DNA of 64,000 nt from Streptosporangium carneum (lineage in GTDB: Bacteria > Actinomycetota > Actinomycetes > Streptosporangiales > Streptosporangiaceae). The stretch covers positions 186,001 through 250,000 of the forward strand of contig NZ_BSEV01000004.1 in the NCBI RefSeq assembly GCF_027922005.1, written 5' to 3'. The translations under genes and the position numbers were made by a program. Below, piece by piece: positions 43,256 through 52,542 of this stretch (positions are counted from its first letter, which is position 1; every line of letters starts with the position of its first letter). The notes under the pieces were generated by a model, which made no database searches, was not told the DNA's origin, and worked only from the letters and a program-made list of their open reading frames with translations.

Positions 43256-44125
43256 GTGAATGACGGGTACCTCAGCGTGGAAACCCACGGCTGCCCCATG
43301 TCCAGCTGTGCCGCGCCCGCCGGGTCACCTTGCCGGACCAGCAAGGGCAGGGTGGCGATCAACTACCACACCGCCCGGTTCCGCCTCGTCCCCTCGCTCG
43401 CCAAGGCCCTGACGGTTGTCACCCCGCCGATCCGCAAGCCGGGCACTCCGTGGGTCGAACTGCCCCGCCCCGCAAGCTCCGGGGCCGAGCTGAGCGGGCA
43501 CGTCCGGATCGGGTACGCTCGCGCGTCCACAGCCCGACAGTCGCTCGACACCCAGCTCGACTCTCTCACCGCCGCGGGCGTGACGAAGATCTTCTCCGAG
43601 AAGATCTCAACCCGCGCCGTCAGTCGTCCCGAGCTCGACCGTGCGGTGGAGTTCGCGCGGGAGCTGCGGGCCGCCAGCCTCGGTGTCACGCTAGTGGTCC
43701 ACGAGCACAAGCGCCTCGGACGCGGCCTGGCCCTGGCTGAGCTCGCCGAGCAGCTCAAGTCCTATGGCGTCGCCCTGGAATTCCTCACCGGCGAACTTCA
43801 GGGCAACCACGACCCGTCCGGGATCGTGTTCACCGTACTCGCCGCGCTTTCCGGCATGGAACGCGAGTACATCCGCGACCGCACCCTGGAAGGCCACGAG
43901 TCAGCCCGTACCCGCGGCCAGACCATCGGCGGCGCCACCGTCACCGACGACGCCATGCTCTCCCTGGCCCTCCACCTGCGCGAGAAGAACCTCAGCCTGC
44001 GCGAGATCGCGGCCAAACTCGTCATCACCAAGGGCAAGAAGAAGGGCCGACATCCCTCACCCGCGACCGTCCTGCGGATGCTCCGCGAACACGACGAAGC
44101 CGATGAAGATCATTCTCACCGCTAA
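43256..44125 (+). CDS. Serine resolvase (TnpR-like) with zinc-finger-like N terminus
   Basis: 289 residues. An extra N-terminal domain, CPMSSCAAPAGSPCRTSKG with HTARF, has the Cys/His pattern of a small actinobacterial phage zinc-finger domain. The resolvase domain follows: RIGYARASTARQSLDTQLD (catalytic Ser), LTGELQGNHDPSGIVFTVLA, SGMEREYIRDRTLEGHESAR. The C-terminal HTH is NLSLREIAAKLVI. It should resolve cointegrates at the adjacent res site. Its end lies inside the right terminal repeat. Confidence 0.87.
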   Translation: MNDGYLSVETHGCPMSSCAAPAGSPCRTSKGRVAINYHTARFRLVPSLAKALTVVTPPIRKPGTPWVELPRPASSGAELSGHVRIGYARASTARQSLDTQLDSLTAAGVTKIFSEKISTRAVSRPELDRAVEFARELRAASLGVTLVVHEHKRLGRGLALAELAEQLKSYGVALEFLTGELQGNHDPSGIVFTVLAALSGMEREYIRDRTLEGHESARTRGQTIGGATVTDDAMLSLALHLREKNLSLREIAAKLVITKGKKKGRHPSPATVLRMLREHDEADEDHSHR

Positions 44126-44151
44126 TGGCTGTACCGCTGTTCCTCAACCCT
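44106..44151 (-). repeat. Right terminal inverted repeat of Tn3 transposon
   Basis: Read on the minus strand it begins AGGGTTGAGGAACAGCGG and continues as the left repeat. The resolvase C-terminal codons extend into it. Confidence 0.9.
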
Positions 44152-45187
44152 GGATTTCTCCACCTGGTGCGTCGAGCACGGCCGAGTGGAGTTGCCCGCC
44201 ATCGGTAACACGCTGGCCGAGTACGTCGAGACGTTGTGCGCGGCCGAGCAGGCGCCGGCCAGTATCGAGCAGGCCATTGCCTGCGTACGTATCATGCACC
44301 GCCTGGCCGGTCACCCCAACCAGCCCGCCACCGACGCCGCCCGCCTGGCACTGCGCGCCTACAAGCGGGCCCGTGCCGAGGCCGGCACCCGCGGTCAGCG
44401 CGAGGCTCCACCGGTGGGCATCGACGCGCTGCGCGCCATGGTCAGCGCCTGTGACCTGGGCACGCGCATCGGCCTGCGTGACCGGCTGCTGCTGGTGCTA
44501 GGCCTGGCCATGATGGGCCGCCGCTCCGAGCTGGTCGCCCTGACCTGCGACGATGTCCGCGAGGTTCCCGATGGGGTGGAGGTCACCATCCGTACTTCCA
44601 AAACCGACAAGGACAGTCGGGGCGAGACCATCGCCATCCCCCGGGGCAGTCACCCCCTGACCGATCCGGTGGTCGTTTGGACCGACTGGATGGCCGTGCT
44701 CACCGAGGCCGGACAGGCCTCCGGGCGCCTGTTGCGTCGCATCGACCGGCACAGCAACCTCGGTCCTCGGCTGGGCGCCGACGCCGTCAACGTCATTGTT
44801 CGCGACCTGGCCGTACGCGCGGGCGTGCCCGGCGGGGAAAGCTTCACTGCGCACAGCCTGCGCGCCGGCGGCGTCACCGTCGCCTACGCCGCAGGCGTCC
44901 CGGTTTCCGTCATCGCCAAGCACGGCCGCTGGGCCCCTGCCTCACCGGTCGTGCTGCGCTACATCCGCGCCGTCGACCGCTGGGGCGACAACGCCATGCG
45001 CAACGTCGGCCGGTAACCCATGCAAAACCGGACGGCACCACTGGGCCTTCACCGGCCTGACCAGCCAAAACGGCTCGTGGCCTGCGTCGGCCCGCGTGTT
45101 GCTCGTTGCCGCTGCCCGGGAAGGGCCTCATCACCGAACCCGAGGACTGGACCGGAGCGACAACACCGCACATCGTGAGGACTTCTC

Positions 45188-45208
45188 TGAGCGTCTCTGA
45201 GACGCTCA
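45188..45208. promoter_or_regulatory. Perfect 10-bp-arm palindrome
   Basis: TGAGCGTCTC and GAGACGCTCA flank a single T, about 170 bp after the tyrosine recombinase stop. An operator or recombination-core role is possible; nothing decides between them. Confidence 0.5.
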
Positions 45209-45885
45209 CACATTTTCGCCGCAGCGGTCGTCGACACCGGAGAACGCCTCTCCCGACACCGCACCCCGCCCCGGCTCACGGGGGATGGGTATCAAGCCTG
45301 ACCAGGCGAAGAGGGACGGCATCCCAGCCGAGGGGCTACTCGTCGTCGACAGAGGCCTCACCGACACCCTGACGCCGACCTCCGCTGAGAGCAGATGGTG
45401 AACCTCCAGGTCAAAGCATCTTTCTCTGCGTCGCGCCTTCCCGGAACGTCACGTGACGTCAGCGACGCCGACTTGCTCTGCACCGGTCTTTGGCAGCGAA
45501 GAATCTCGGCGCCGACGTAACGGCCCATCCCGCCAGCGCTCAGGCCGTCACCGCCGAGCCAGGCCGTGCCTGGGGGGCATGGCTCGGCGTTGGGTCTATG
45601 GCCGCCGGCGTGACAACACGTCCTGCGCAACGCCGGCCTGTAGTCCCGGACGCCTCCGGCGGCGTGACGTAGTCAAGAGCCTCGTAGATGATCATTCGCA
45701 GCCCAAAAGTGCCTCTGACCTGCACACTGACACCTCATGCAGATCTCTGCTGACATCTCGATGCAGATTCGCAGGCAGCTAGGAGCCACGTTCCGGGAGG
45801 GGAGAAGGATAACTTGCGGGAATTTACATTCCCGGTAGTTGGCAAGATGTGCCTTCAGTGCAACGGATCATGATTATTGATTTTG

Positions 45886-45899
45886 ATTTTCTAGAAAAT
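45886..45899. promoter_or_regulatory. AT-rich palindrome at the coiled-coil gene promoter
   Basis: ATTTTCTAGAAAAT is a perfect 14-bp palindrome inside a 40-bp AT-rich patch, 21 bp before GTG 45921. It overlaps the likely promoter and suggests an autoregulated gene. Confidence 0.5.
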
Positions 45900-45920
45900 A
45901 AAAAATGCTACCCTGGGACG

Positions 45921-47111
45921 GTGAGCGAGGGGGCAGGTGTGGTGACGCCATGCAAGCACTGTGGGATGCCGGTCGAGCAGCGGTCGGGGCGAGGGAGGCC
46001 TCGGGCTTACTGTCCGCAAGGCGACTGTCAGGCGGCGGCCAAACGGGAACGGGAGCTGAAGCGCGCCACACCTGGCCTGGAAGGCGCGCTGGCTCGGGCG
46101 GAAGAGTTCTACGAGCGCATGGAGAAAGGCATGGCGGCGGCGATCGCGCCGTTGGCGCAGATCTTGGCCGATGAGTTGAGTCCGGCGGGAGTGGAGGCCA
46201 AGCTGAGTGCGGTGCAGGCCGAGGCCCACACCCGGGTGGCGATCGCGCGCACCGAGCGGGAACAGGCCTTCGAGCAGGTACGGCTGGCACGCGAGGCCAC
46301 CAGCCACGCCCGCCGTGAACGGGATGCGATGGCGCGGCAGGTGGAGGAGGCCAACGCTGAGCGGGACATCGCCCTGGCCGACGCCGAGACCGCAAGGGAG
46401 CAGGCGCTGGCGGCCCTGCACGAGGCGGCGGCGACCGAACGGCTGGCCAAGCACGCGGAGCAGGAGGCCCGGAGACGAGCCGATCGGGCGGAGGCGGCCA
46501 GGGACGCGGCCTTGCAGGAGGCGGCCGAGCAGGTGGAGGCGGCCGAGACCGCGGCGAAGCAGGCGCGGCTGCTGGCCGTACAGGAACAGGAGCAGGCCGA
46601 ACAGGCCCGCGCGGAACGCGATCACGCTGAGCGGGCGGCGAAGACCGCGCAAGAGGCACGGGCCGAGGCCGAACGAGCCGTCGCCGCCTCCGAGGCCCGG
46701 GCACAGGCGATCGAGGCCGAGCGGGACCGGGCGCAGGCACGGGCCGACACCGAGGCCCGGGCACACGCAGAGGCTTTGGCCGAGGTGGCCGAGGCCCGGG
46801 CACAGGCGAGTCGCGCGGACAGGCAAGCGGTCCAGGCCGGTAAACGGGCGGAGCGACGGCTGGCCGAAATGGAGGAACGGACTTCGGCCAGAGTCGCCGA
46901 GACGGAGGAGCGGGCCGCGGCCAAGGTCGCCGAGGCTCAGGCCGAGAGAGACAGAACGCTCACACAGCTCGCCATGGAGCAGATGAGATCATCGGATCTG
47001 CGGGAGCAGATAGCGGCGATACGTCTCGAAGCGGACCAGCTCAGGGAGCGTGCGGTGGCCGCGGAGCTGCGAGGGGCAGGAACGGCCGCCCCGAAGCGCG
47101 AACCATCGTGA
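45921..47111 (+). CDS. Coiled-coil protein with zinc-finger-like N terminus
   Basis: About 396 residues from GTG 45921. CKHCGMPVEQRSGRGRPRAY then CPQGDCQ forms a C-x2-C...C-x4-C motif. Residues 50-390 are an almost continuous Ala/Glu/Arg heptad coiled coil. The plan resembles KfrA-type DNA-binding coiled-coil proteins and TnpT, the accessory factor of the TnpS tyrosine recombinase in Tn4651-type Tn3 elements. Its place between a tyrosine recombinase and a tnpA relic supports that reading, but sequence identity to TnpT is not claimed. No strong ribosome binding site is seen for 45921; a GTG at 45942 behind GAGGGGG is possible. Confidence 0.7.
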   Translation: MSEGAGVVTPCKHCGMPVEQRSGRGRPRAYCPQGDCQAAAKRERELKRATPGLEGALARAEEFYERMEKGMAAAIAPLAQILADELSPAGVEAKLSAVQAEAHTRVAIARTEREQAFEQVRLAREATSHARRERDAMARQVEEANAERDIALADAETAREQALAALHEAAATERLAKHAEQEARRRADRAEAARDAALQEAAEQVEAAETAAKQARLLAVQEQEQAEQARAERDHAERAAKTAQEARAEAERAVAASEARAQAIEAERDRAQARADTEARAHAEALAEVAEARAQASRADRQAVQAGKRAERRLAEMEERTSARVAETEERAAAKVAEAQAERDRTLTQLAMEQMRSSDLREQIAAIRLEADQLRERAVAAELRGAGTAAPKREPS

Positions 47112-47195
47112 TCACCTGCGGCGACGGCGATTTCCGCTGTCTGTCCCCGTCCGACCACGCGTCCTCGCCCGCGCGTCGCGGGCGTCCGCGACCGC

Positions 47196-47364
47196 CGACG
47201 TCGCCCGGCTCCGCGCCGAGGGCCACGACATCGAGGACGAGGACGTGGCCCGACTCTCCCCGCTCAAGGACCGGCGCATCAGCTTCCTGGGCCGCTACCT
47301 GTTCAACGTCAAGGCCGGCGGCCCCTTCCAGGACCCGGACGCCGTCGAAGACGACGAGGACTGA
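47196..47364 (+). pseudogene. Tn3-family TnpA C-terminal fragment
   Basis: RLRAEGHDIEDEDVARLSPL and RRISFLGRYLF are the TnpA C terminus; compare EDVARLSPLGYKHINTLGRY in the intact element. The rest of the transposase is missing. It follows the coiled-coil gene in the same direction, suggesting that the split recombinase, coiled-coil gene and this tnpA once formed one element. Confidence 0.7.
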
Positions 47365-47396
47365 CGGCCGGCACACCGCCCCTTCCGGGCACGAGC

Positions 47397-47945
47397 TCAA
47401 CCAGAGGGCGTGACCGAGGACCACACGCCGAACCACTGCTCGGCGCCGTACTCCTCGAACCGCTCCACCTCGGTGAACCCCAGCTTCGCCGCGAGGCGCA
47501 TCGAGCGGTCGTTGGCGGTCTGGGTGCAGAGCACCACCGGCTCGCCGGGAAGCGCGCCGGTGAACCAGTCGAGGGCCGCCGCGCACGCCTCGGTGGCGTA
47601 CCCGCATCCCCACGCCTCCGGCAGGAACATGTAGCCGAGTTCGATCTCCCCGGCCTCCGGACGGACATGCCCCGGCCGCTCCGCGTCGCGCCGGTCGAGC
47701 GTGATGACGCCGATCATCGCTCCGTCCAGATCGACCACGAAAAGGCCGGGGCGTCGCCTGGGCACCTCAGGCACCGCACGCTCGAACTCATCACGCGGTC
47801 GAGGGCCACCAATGTAGGTGCCCACCTCCGGCGAGGTGAACAGCTCGATGATCGCCGTACGGTCCCGGGCCTCGGGCTCGCGGAGCACGAGGCGTTCGGT
47901 CCGTATCGGGGCGGGGGGCCAGACGACGGGTCCAAGATCAGACAT
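47397..47945 (-). CDS. GNAT N-acetyltransferase, RimJ/RimL-like
   Basis: 182 residues from ATG 47945. IRTERLVLREPEARDRTAII is the typical start; AWGCGYATEACAAALDWF is the acetyl-CoA-binding loop; CTQTANDRSMRLAAKLGFTE is the C-terminal motif. Such enzymes acetylate protein N termini or small amines. It sits between two Tn3 fragments. Confidence 0.87.
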   Translation of the reverse strand: MSDLGPVVWPPAPIRTERLVLREPEARDRTAIIELFTSPEVGTYIGGPRPRDEFERAVPEVPRRRPGLFVVDLDGAMIGVITLDRRDAERPGHVRPEAGEIELGYMFLPEAWGCGYATEACAAALDWFTGALPGEPVVLCTQTANDRSMRLAAKLGFTEVERFEEYGAEQWFGVWSSVTPSG

Positions 47946-47982
47946 GGCGGGCAACCTACCGCACTCCCGCCGAGCAACGCGG

Positions 47983-48549
47983 AGGTCTTCTCTCGAACGT
48001 GCCCCCAGCCGCCAGGTAGCTCTATGAGAGGTTATGGTCGCAGTTCGTGATCGTCGTGAGTCGGGCATATGCCGGTAGCGGATCATGGACGTTCGACGGT
48101 GGTCTTGAGCTCGGGGATCGGTCGGACGAGGGAGCACGCTGGTTCGCCGGGAGTGGGAACCGGAAGAACTGATCGCGGCATGGACGCTGCTGGACGACGA
48201 CCGGGAGTTGGTGGCGAACAAGGCCGGCGCGACTCGGCTGGGCTTCAGCCTGTTGCCGAAGTTCTTCGAGCTGGAAGCGCGCTTCCCTCGACATGCCGGG
48301 GAACTGCCCAAGGCCGCGGTGGACTACGTGGCTGGGCAGGTGAAGGTCGAGCCGCCGGGCCTGATCGAGCGGATCGTGCGCGGCAGCCGGGCTCGGTTCG
48401 AGGACTCCGTGGCCGCGATCCGGACCGACACCGCCGAGGCCACCGACGAACGGCTGCGGTGCGCCGAGGATGCGGATGACCGCCCAGTCCGCTCGGTGCC
48501 TGTCTTTGACATCCTCTGTTGTCGCTGTTCAGAGGCCGGATTCCGGTGA
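47983..48549 (+). mobile_element. Tn3-family relic: terminal repeat and TnpA N terminus
   Basis: 47983-48019 is terminal repeat copy B (CTCGAACGTGCCCCCAGCC). From 48139, VRREWEPEELIAAWTLLDDD, then NKAGATRLGFSLLPKFFELE and ELPKAAVDYVAGQVKVEP, is the TnpA DUF4158 domain. The frame ends in foreign sequence at 48549. The spacing and sequence between repeat and gene match the relic at 6925-7086. Confidence 0.8.
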
Positions 48550-48738
48550 TCGGGGATCGGTGGGCACCGTTCGGATCGGCGGCACGGTGATGGGTTTGCG
48601 AACGGCGAGCGCGCCCAGGAGGGACCGAACTGTCCCGACAGAGGAAGTGGACCCAGCATCTCTTCGTCTGGGCCCTGCCGCTTTCCAGTACGACGCCCGA
48701 CTAAGCGCGCCATCGCCAAGGGAATCAAGGACAGGCAG

Positions 48739-49158
48739 TCAGAGCACCAGATCGTCATGTTCGTCGAAGATCCAACCGTCTTCGTAGAGCACCTCGAACA
48801 GGTGGCCGTCGGGATCGGTGAAGTATCCGCTGTGTCCCCAGGGATTCGGGCCGGCCGGGCGGGTGACGGTGGCGCCCAGCTCGGCGGCCTTGGCCATGAC
48901 CTGGTACACCTCCTCGGCGCTGCGGGCCACATACGCCAGGGCGAAGCCGGCGAAGCCACCCGGTTCCCGGTCGGGTAGACCAGCGTCGGCCGCGAAGGCC
49001 TCCCGGGACTGAAACGCGACCGCGACCCCACCCAGTTCGAACAGCGCGAACTCGTCCGAGCCCGCCGTGGACCTTCGCCAGCCCAGCGCCTGGTAGAACG
49101 CGACCGAGGCGGCGACATCGCGCACACCGAGCAGAATCAGATTGAGTCGCTGCCGCAT
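48739..49158 (-). CDS. VOC-superfamily (glyoxalase/bleomycin-resistance-like) protein
   Basis: 139 residues from ATG 49158 (SD GGAGGA). NLILLGVRDVAASVAFYQAL opens the first VOC module; WGHSGYFTDPDGHLFEVLYE (with the metal-ligand Glu) closes the second. VOC proteins of this shape bind drugs or catalyse simple metal-dependent reactions. No partner gene nearby. Confidence 0.85.
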   Translation of the reverse strand: MRQRLNLILLGVRDVAASVAFYQALGWRRSTAGSDEFALFELGGVAVAFQSREAFAADAGLPDREPGGFAGFALAYVARSAEEVYQVMAKAAELGATVTRPAGPNPWGHSGYFTDPDGHLFEVLYEDGWIFDEHDDLVL

Positions 49159-49305
49159 GTCTTCCTCCTGGGAGCCGGTGTCCGGCACGTCATTCTGCCA
49201 CCCCGCCATCTCCGGCTGACACCAGCCTGCCCAGCCCTGTGACGGCGGGCACAGGCGAGGGCACCTTGCCCCGAGAGGCTCCCCAGAGTTGGCATTCGGA
49301 TAGGC

Positions 49306-49790
49306 GTGACCGTGAGGCTTTCCCCAACACCGGCCTGTCGGCGCTACTTCTTGGAGAGCGGCGCCGACCAGGACACCAAGGGGTCAAGGGCAGACACCCA
49401 GCTCGCCGCGATCACCCGCACGCTCGGCCTGGTGCTCGACGCGGTCACCCCGCGACCGTCCCCGGGCACGCGGTCCGCACCAACCTGATCATCGTCCCGG
49501 CCCTACCCGAGCGGGACGCCGGCCCGCAGGTCACCCTCGACGCCGACGTCCTGGAGCTCGCCGAGTTCTGTGGCCTCGCCGTCCGACTCGACCTCGACGA
49601 CGAGGAGTCGGTGCGGCACGGCGGCTCCAGCCTCGAGGAGCGGCAGCGCCAGGAGGCCGAGCTGGTGGAGAGGCGTTCAACATCGGCTGCACCCCGGTCA
49701 TCGACTTCACCAAGCTCGACCCGCAGGACCAGGCCGAGCTGGCGTCGGCTGCCTGAACCCCGGTACCGGATCGGCTCCGAGCGGTAGTGG
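49306..49790 (+). other. Decayed coding stretch, family unknown
   Basis: Frames change several times. One piece, RTNLIIVPALPERDAGPQVT then LDADVLELAEFCGLAVRLDL, looks like folded protein, and LAAITRTLGLVLDAVTPRPS precedes it in another frame. I do not recognise it. It is likely a dead gene. Confidence 0.3.
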
Positions 49791-49908
49791 CACCGGCCTG
49801 GGGTGGTCGAAGTCGTCTACCTCGGCTTCGACCGCCCCAGGCTTCTGGGCACGGTCAGGTTCGGGCCTGTGTCCGGGCGCCCGGGTACGCGCGGACCCGC
49901 GCCGTGGG

Positions 49909-50847
49909 CTATTCCTCCCGGGCCGGACGGAGGACCCGGCGCACGGCGCCACGCAGCCACTGATGGGCCCCGTCGGCGGTGTGGCGCGGGTGCCAGGCCA
50001 TGCCGATCGTCAGTGGTGGCAGCGGCAGCGGGATTTCCAGCAGGCGTAGTCCCAGCGCATGCGCCGCGTCGCTGAGTGGTGAAGGGGGCTCGCCCGGCAG
50101 CGCGGTCGGCACCAGGCAGACCACGTCGCCGACTGCGGCCAGCGCCATCGCCGCCAGATGTCCGGGCAGGACGGCGCTGACCCGCCGGCTGAGCCCTTGT
50201 TCGGCCAAGGCCGCGTCCAGCGGGCCGGTGAAGCCTCCCCGGCGGCTGACCGTCACATGCTCGGCCGCGGCCAGCCTGATGGGCGTCAGCGGTCCTTCGG
50301 TGAGCGGGTGCCCGGCCCTGACGCCGGCCGCCATCCGCAGCGTGACCAGCTCTTCGACCCGGGTCTCCGGGTCTACGTGGTCGATGGACCCGATCTCCAG
50401 ATCGATCCGGCCCTCGCGCAGCGCGGGGCCCGCCTCCCACTCCTCGGCCAGCACCCGCAGCGAGACGCCCGGCGCCCGGCGCCGGGCCAGCCCGAGCAGA
50501 CCCGGTGCCAGCGCTGTGCCGACCAGGTCCGAGGTCTGGACGGTGAAGGTGCGTCGCAGTGCGGCGGGGTCGATTTCGCCGCTCGGGGTGAGCAATGCCT
50601 CCAGCCGACGCACCACCGCGGCGGCCTCGTCCCGCAGTGCCTCGGCACGGGGTGTGGGCACCATCGCCTGTCCTGCCCGCACCAGTAGGGGGTCCTGGAG
50701 CACCCGGCGCAGCCGGGCCAGAGTGCGGCTCATCGCCGCGGGGGAGGTGCGTAGCCGCGCGGCGGCACGGGTGACGCTCTGCTCGGTCAGCAGGGCGTCG
50801 AGGGCGACGGCGAGGTTGGCGTCGAGGTTCGGAGTTGGGCTGCTCAA
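49909..50847 (-). CDS. LysR-family regulator
   Basis: About 312 residues, probable start TTG 50847. HTH: QSVTRAAARLRTSPAAMSRT. The PBP-like effector domain includes GLLGLARRRAPGVSLRVLAE and EHVTVSRRGGFTGPLD. It is divergent from the NmrA-type/darcynin operon, the classic LysR arrangement, and should activate that operon when bound to a ligand. Confidence 0.87.
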   Translation of the reverse strand: MSSPTPNLDANLAVALDALLTEQSVTRAAARLRTSPAAMSRTLARLRRVLQDPLLVRAGQAMVPTPRAEALRDEAAAVVRRLEALLTPSGEIDPAALRRTFTVQTSDLVGTALAPGLLGLARRRAPGVSLRVLAEEWEAGPALREGRIDLEIGSIDHVDPETRVEELVTLRMAAGVRAGHPLTEGPLTPIRLAAAEHVTVSRRGGFTGPLDAALAEQGLSRRVSAVLPGHLAAMALAAVGDVVCLVPTALPGEPPSPLSDAAHALGLRLLEIPLPLPPLTIGMAWHPRHTADGAHQWLRGAVRRVLRPAREE

Positions 50848-50962
50848 CGGCGTGATTCCGTTTCGGGCAATGATTGGATGCTGAAGTTCCCATTGTGGCA
50901 ATGCGGTTCGGGTCTGCACGATCAAGGGGTTGTACCGATCCGACACAGACCGCGAGGTTTTC

Positions 50963-51880
50963 ATGATCGTCATTACCGCCCCCACCGGGAACATCGGCCG
51001 ACGGCTGCTGTCGCTGCTGGTCGAGGCCGCGCCCGCACGCGGAGAGAAGTTGCGCGTCGTGGTCCGCGATCCTGCCCGGCTCCCCGAGGCCGTGCACGGA
51101 CGGGTCGAGGTGGTCACCGGCTCGCACGGCGACGCCGCGACCGTCGAGCGTGCCTTCACCGGGGCCGACGCCGTTTTCTGGCTGGTGCCGCCGGACGCCT
51201 CGGCCACACCCGACGAGGCGTTCAGCGGCTTCACCCGCCCGGCCGCGCGGGCGTTCGCCGCCCACGGCGTCGGCCATGTCGTCGGCGTCTCGGCGCTCGG
51301 CCGCGGCACCCCGCAGGCCACCCAGGCCGGGCTGGTCACCGCCTCCCTGGCCATGGACGACCTGATCGCCGGCTCCGGCGTCGCCTACCGCGCCCTGGCC
51401 AGCCCGTCCTTCTTCGAGAACCTGCTGGAGGAGGCCGACTCGATCCGCGAGAACGGCGTCTTCACCGACACCGTCGCCGCGGACCGTCCGGCCCCGCTGG
51501 TGGCCGTCGCCGACATCGCCTCGACGGCGGCCGAGCTGTTGCTGGACCGCTCCTGGACCGGCGTCGGCAGTGTTCCGGTGCTCGGCCCGCAGGACCTGTC
51601 GCCCAACGACCTGGCCCGCATCATGACCGAGGAGCTGGGCCGTCCGGTCCGCTACCGGCGCCAGCCGCTCGACGAACTGCGGTCCACCCTGCTCGGTTAC
51701 GGCCTCAACGAGACGTTCGTCGAGGGCGTCGTCGACATGAAGCGCGCCAAGGACCAGGGCCTGGACTCGGGCGTCGGCCGCTCACCGCAGGCGGGTCCGG
51801 CCACCGGATTCGCGCAGTGGTGCGCGCAGACCCTCAAGCCGGCCGTCCTCGCCACGCCGGAGGAAGTCGATGCCCACTGA
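50963..51880 (+). CDS. NmrA-like NAD(P)H-binding protein
   Basis: About 305 residues from ATG 50963. [20 protein letters not shown] (GxxGxxG-like) and [20 protein letters not shown] are atypical-SDR features; [15 protein letters not shown] follows. It may be a NAD(P)H-dependent reductase or redox sensor. Its 3' end overlaps the darcynin gene by 11 bp. Confidence 0.84.
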   Translation: MIVITAPTGNIGRRLLSLLVEAAPARGEKLRVVVRDPARLPEAVHGRVEVVTGSHGDAATVERAFTGADAVFWLVPPDASATPDEAFSGFTRPAARAFAAHGVGHVVGVSALGRGTPQATQAGLVTASLAMDDLIAGSGVAYRALASPSFFENLLEEADSIRENGVFTDTVAADRPAPLVAVADIASTAAELLLDRSWTGVGSVPVLGPQDLSPNDLARIMTEELGRPVRYRRQPLDELRSTLLGYGLNETFVEGVVDMKRAKDQGLDSGVGRSPQAGPATGFAQWCAQTLKPAVLATPEEVDAH

Positions 51881-52235
51881 CCGAACCGAGCCGCCGGTCA
51901 CCGCGTTCATGCTGGTCAAGACAACGCCCGAGTGGCTTGCGATGACCGTGGCCGAACGCGTCCAGGCCTTCACCACCCAAGTCGTCCCGGTGATCGAGGC
52001 CCGCACCCGCGGCGTCCGCTCCCGCTTCTACGACACGGAGTTCTACTCGGCGCGGGTCACCGACATCTGGGTCTGGGAGGCGGACGACCACGACGCCTAC
52101 CGGCTGCTGATCGACGCGCTGCGCGAAACCCCCTTCTGGGACCGCTACTTCGATGTTGTGGACCTGCTCGTGGGCACCGAGAACGGCTACGCCCGCACCT
52201 ACGACCTGGAGCCGGTGGCCACCCTCGCCACCTGA
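51870..52235 (+). CDS. Darcynin-family protein
   Basis: 121 residues from ATG 51870 behind [45 protein letters not shown] and [15 protein letters not shown] match darcynin, a small ferredoxin-fold protein family of unknown function. It is translated with the NmrA-type gene under the divergent LysR regulator. Confidence 0.85.
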   Translation: MPTDRTEPPVTAFMLVKTTPEWLAMTVAERVQAFTTQVVPVIEARTRGVRSRFYDTEFYSARVTDIWVWEADDHDAYRLLIDALRETPFWDRYFDVVDLLVGTENGYARTYDLEPVATLAT

Positions 52236-52304
52236 CGCTCCTCCCTGACCGGCCGGTGCCGCCGCCGCCCTGCGAAAGCATCGGCCGGCAGTTCAGCTGA
52301 GCAG

Positions 52305-52540
52305 CTGCCCGGCATCCACGCTCCGTCCGGCCTCGGCCGGATGCTCTTCGGGTTCTTCGCGGCGATGGCCGAGACCGAGCACGAGAGCATCCGCGAACCC
52401 CCTCGAAGGGCTCGACGCAGCCGCCCGCAAGGGCAGGCTTCGAACCGCTGGGCCCCGGAGCGGGCTTAGCGGTAACGGCTGCCCCATTGACCCCCGACGC
52501 CGTACACGCGGTGCCACGGACGTCACCTGGAAATCCTGAG
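52305..52540 (+). pseudogene. Serine recombinase fragment
   Basis: GLGRMLFGFFAAMAETEHES matches the helix E region of serine resolvases (..MLFAFFAAMAETERE.IRE). A frameshift after IREP separates it from EGLDAAARKGR. The catalytic N terminus is missing. Confidence 0.6.
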
Positions 52541-52542
52541 CG

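Larger units (their letters stand above)
37682..44152 (+). mobile_element. Tn3-family transposon, 6.47 kb, with target duplication
   Basis: The left terminal repeat GGGGCTGAGGAACAGCGG... (37683-37728) matches the complement of the right one (44106-44151) over about 45 bp with two mismatches near the tip. GATTT flanks both ends (37677-37681 and 44153-44157), the 5-bp duplication typical of Tn3 transposition. A one-base shift (ATTTC) is equally possible. Contents in order: tnpA (one nonsense codon), DinB-like gene, MmcQ-like gene, three decayed fragments, res site, resolvase. The target is a tyrosine recombinase gene. Confidence 0.93.
37476..45016 (+). pseudogene. Tyrosine recombinase split by a Tn3 transposon
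   Basis: The 5' part starts at GTG 37476 (SD GGAGG) and encodes TTVEARRHTAADYALSDA and, after frame disturbance around 37600-37645, NTRRAYERQWADF. The 3' part resumes at 44153 as DFSTWCVEHGRVELPA and runs to 45016. The join at the GATTT target duplication restores a continuous SAM-like domain. Catalytic residues: MMGRRSELVALT (Arg), TSKTDKDS (Lys region), HSLRAGGVTVAYAAGV (H-x-x-R) and HGRWAPASPVVLRYIR (His/Trp and Tyr). It resembles phage-type integrases and TnpI/TnpS resolvases. It was functional-looking before the insertion. Confidence 0.85.
45017..45920. other. 900-bp gap between recombinase and coiled-coil gene
   Basis: No gene recognised. Three notable sites: the 21-bp palindrome TGAGCGTCTC-T-GAGACGCTCA (45188-45208); CGGGAAT-TTAC-ATTCCCG (45817-45834); and ATTTTCTAGAAAAT (45886-45899) within an AT-rich patch that stands out strongly. 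These could form the recombination site or regulatory region of a TnpI/TnpS-type system. Confidence 0.5.

Noticed and set aside
45188..45834. Considered as a plasmid origin or attachment site
   Set aside because: No repeated iterons, Rep gene or tRNA end was found; the palindromes alone do not support it.
45874..46826. Two ~310-codon minus-strand frames opposite the coiled-coil gene
   Set aside because: Their Pro/Arg- or Leu/Gly-rich composition is the mirror of an Ala/Glu repeat; no motifs.
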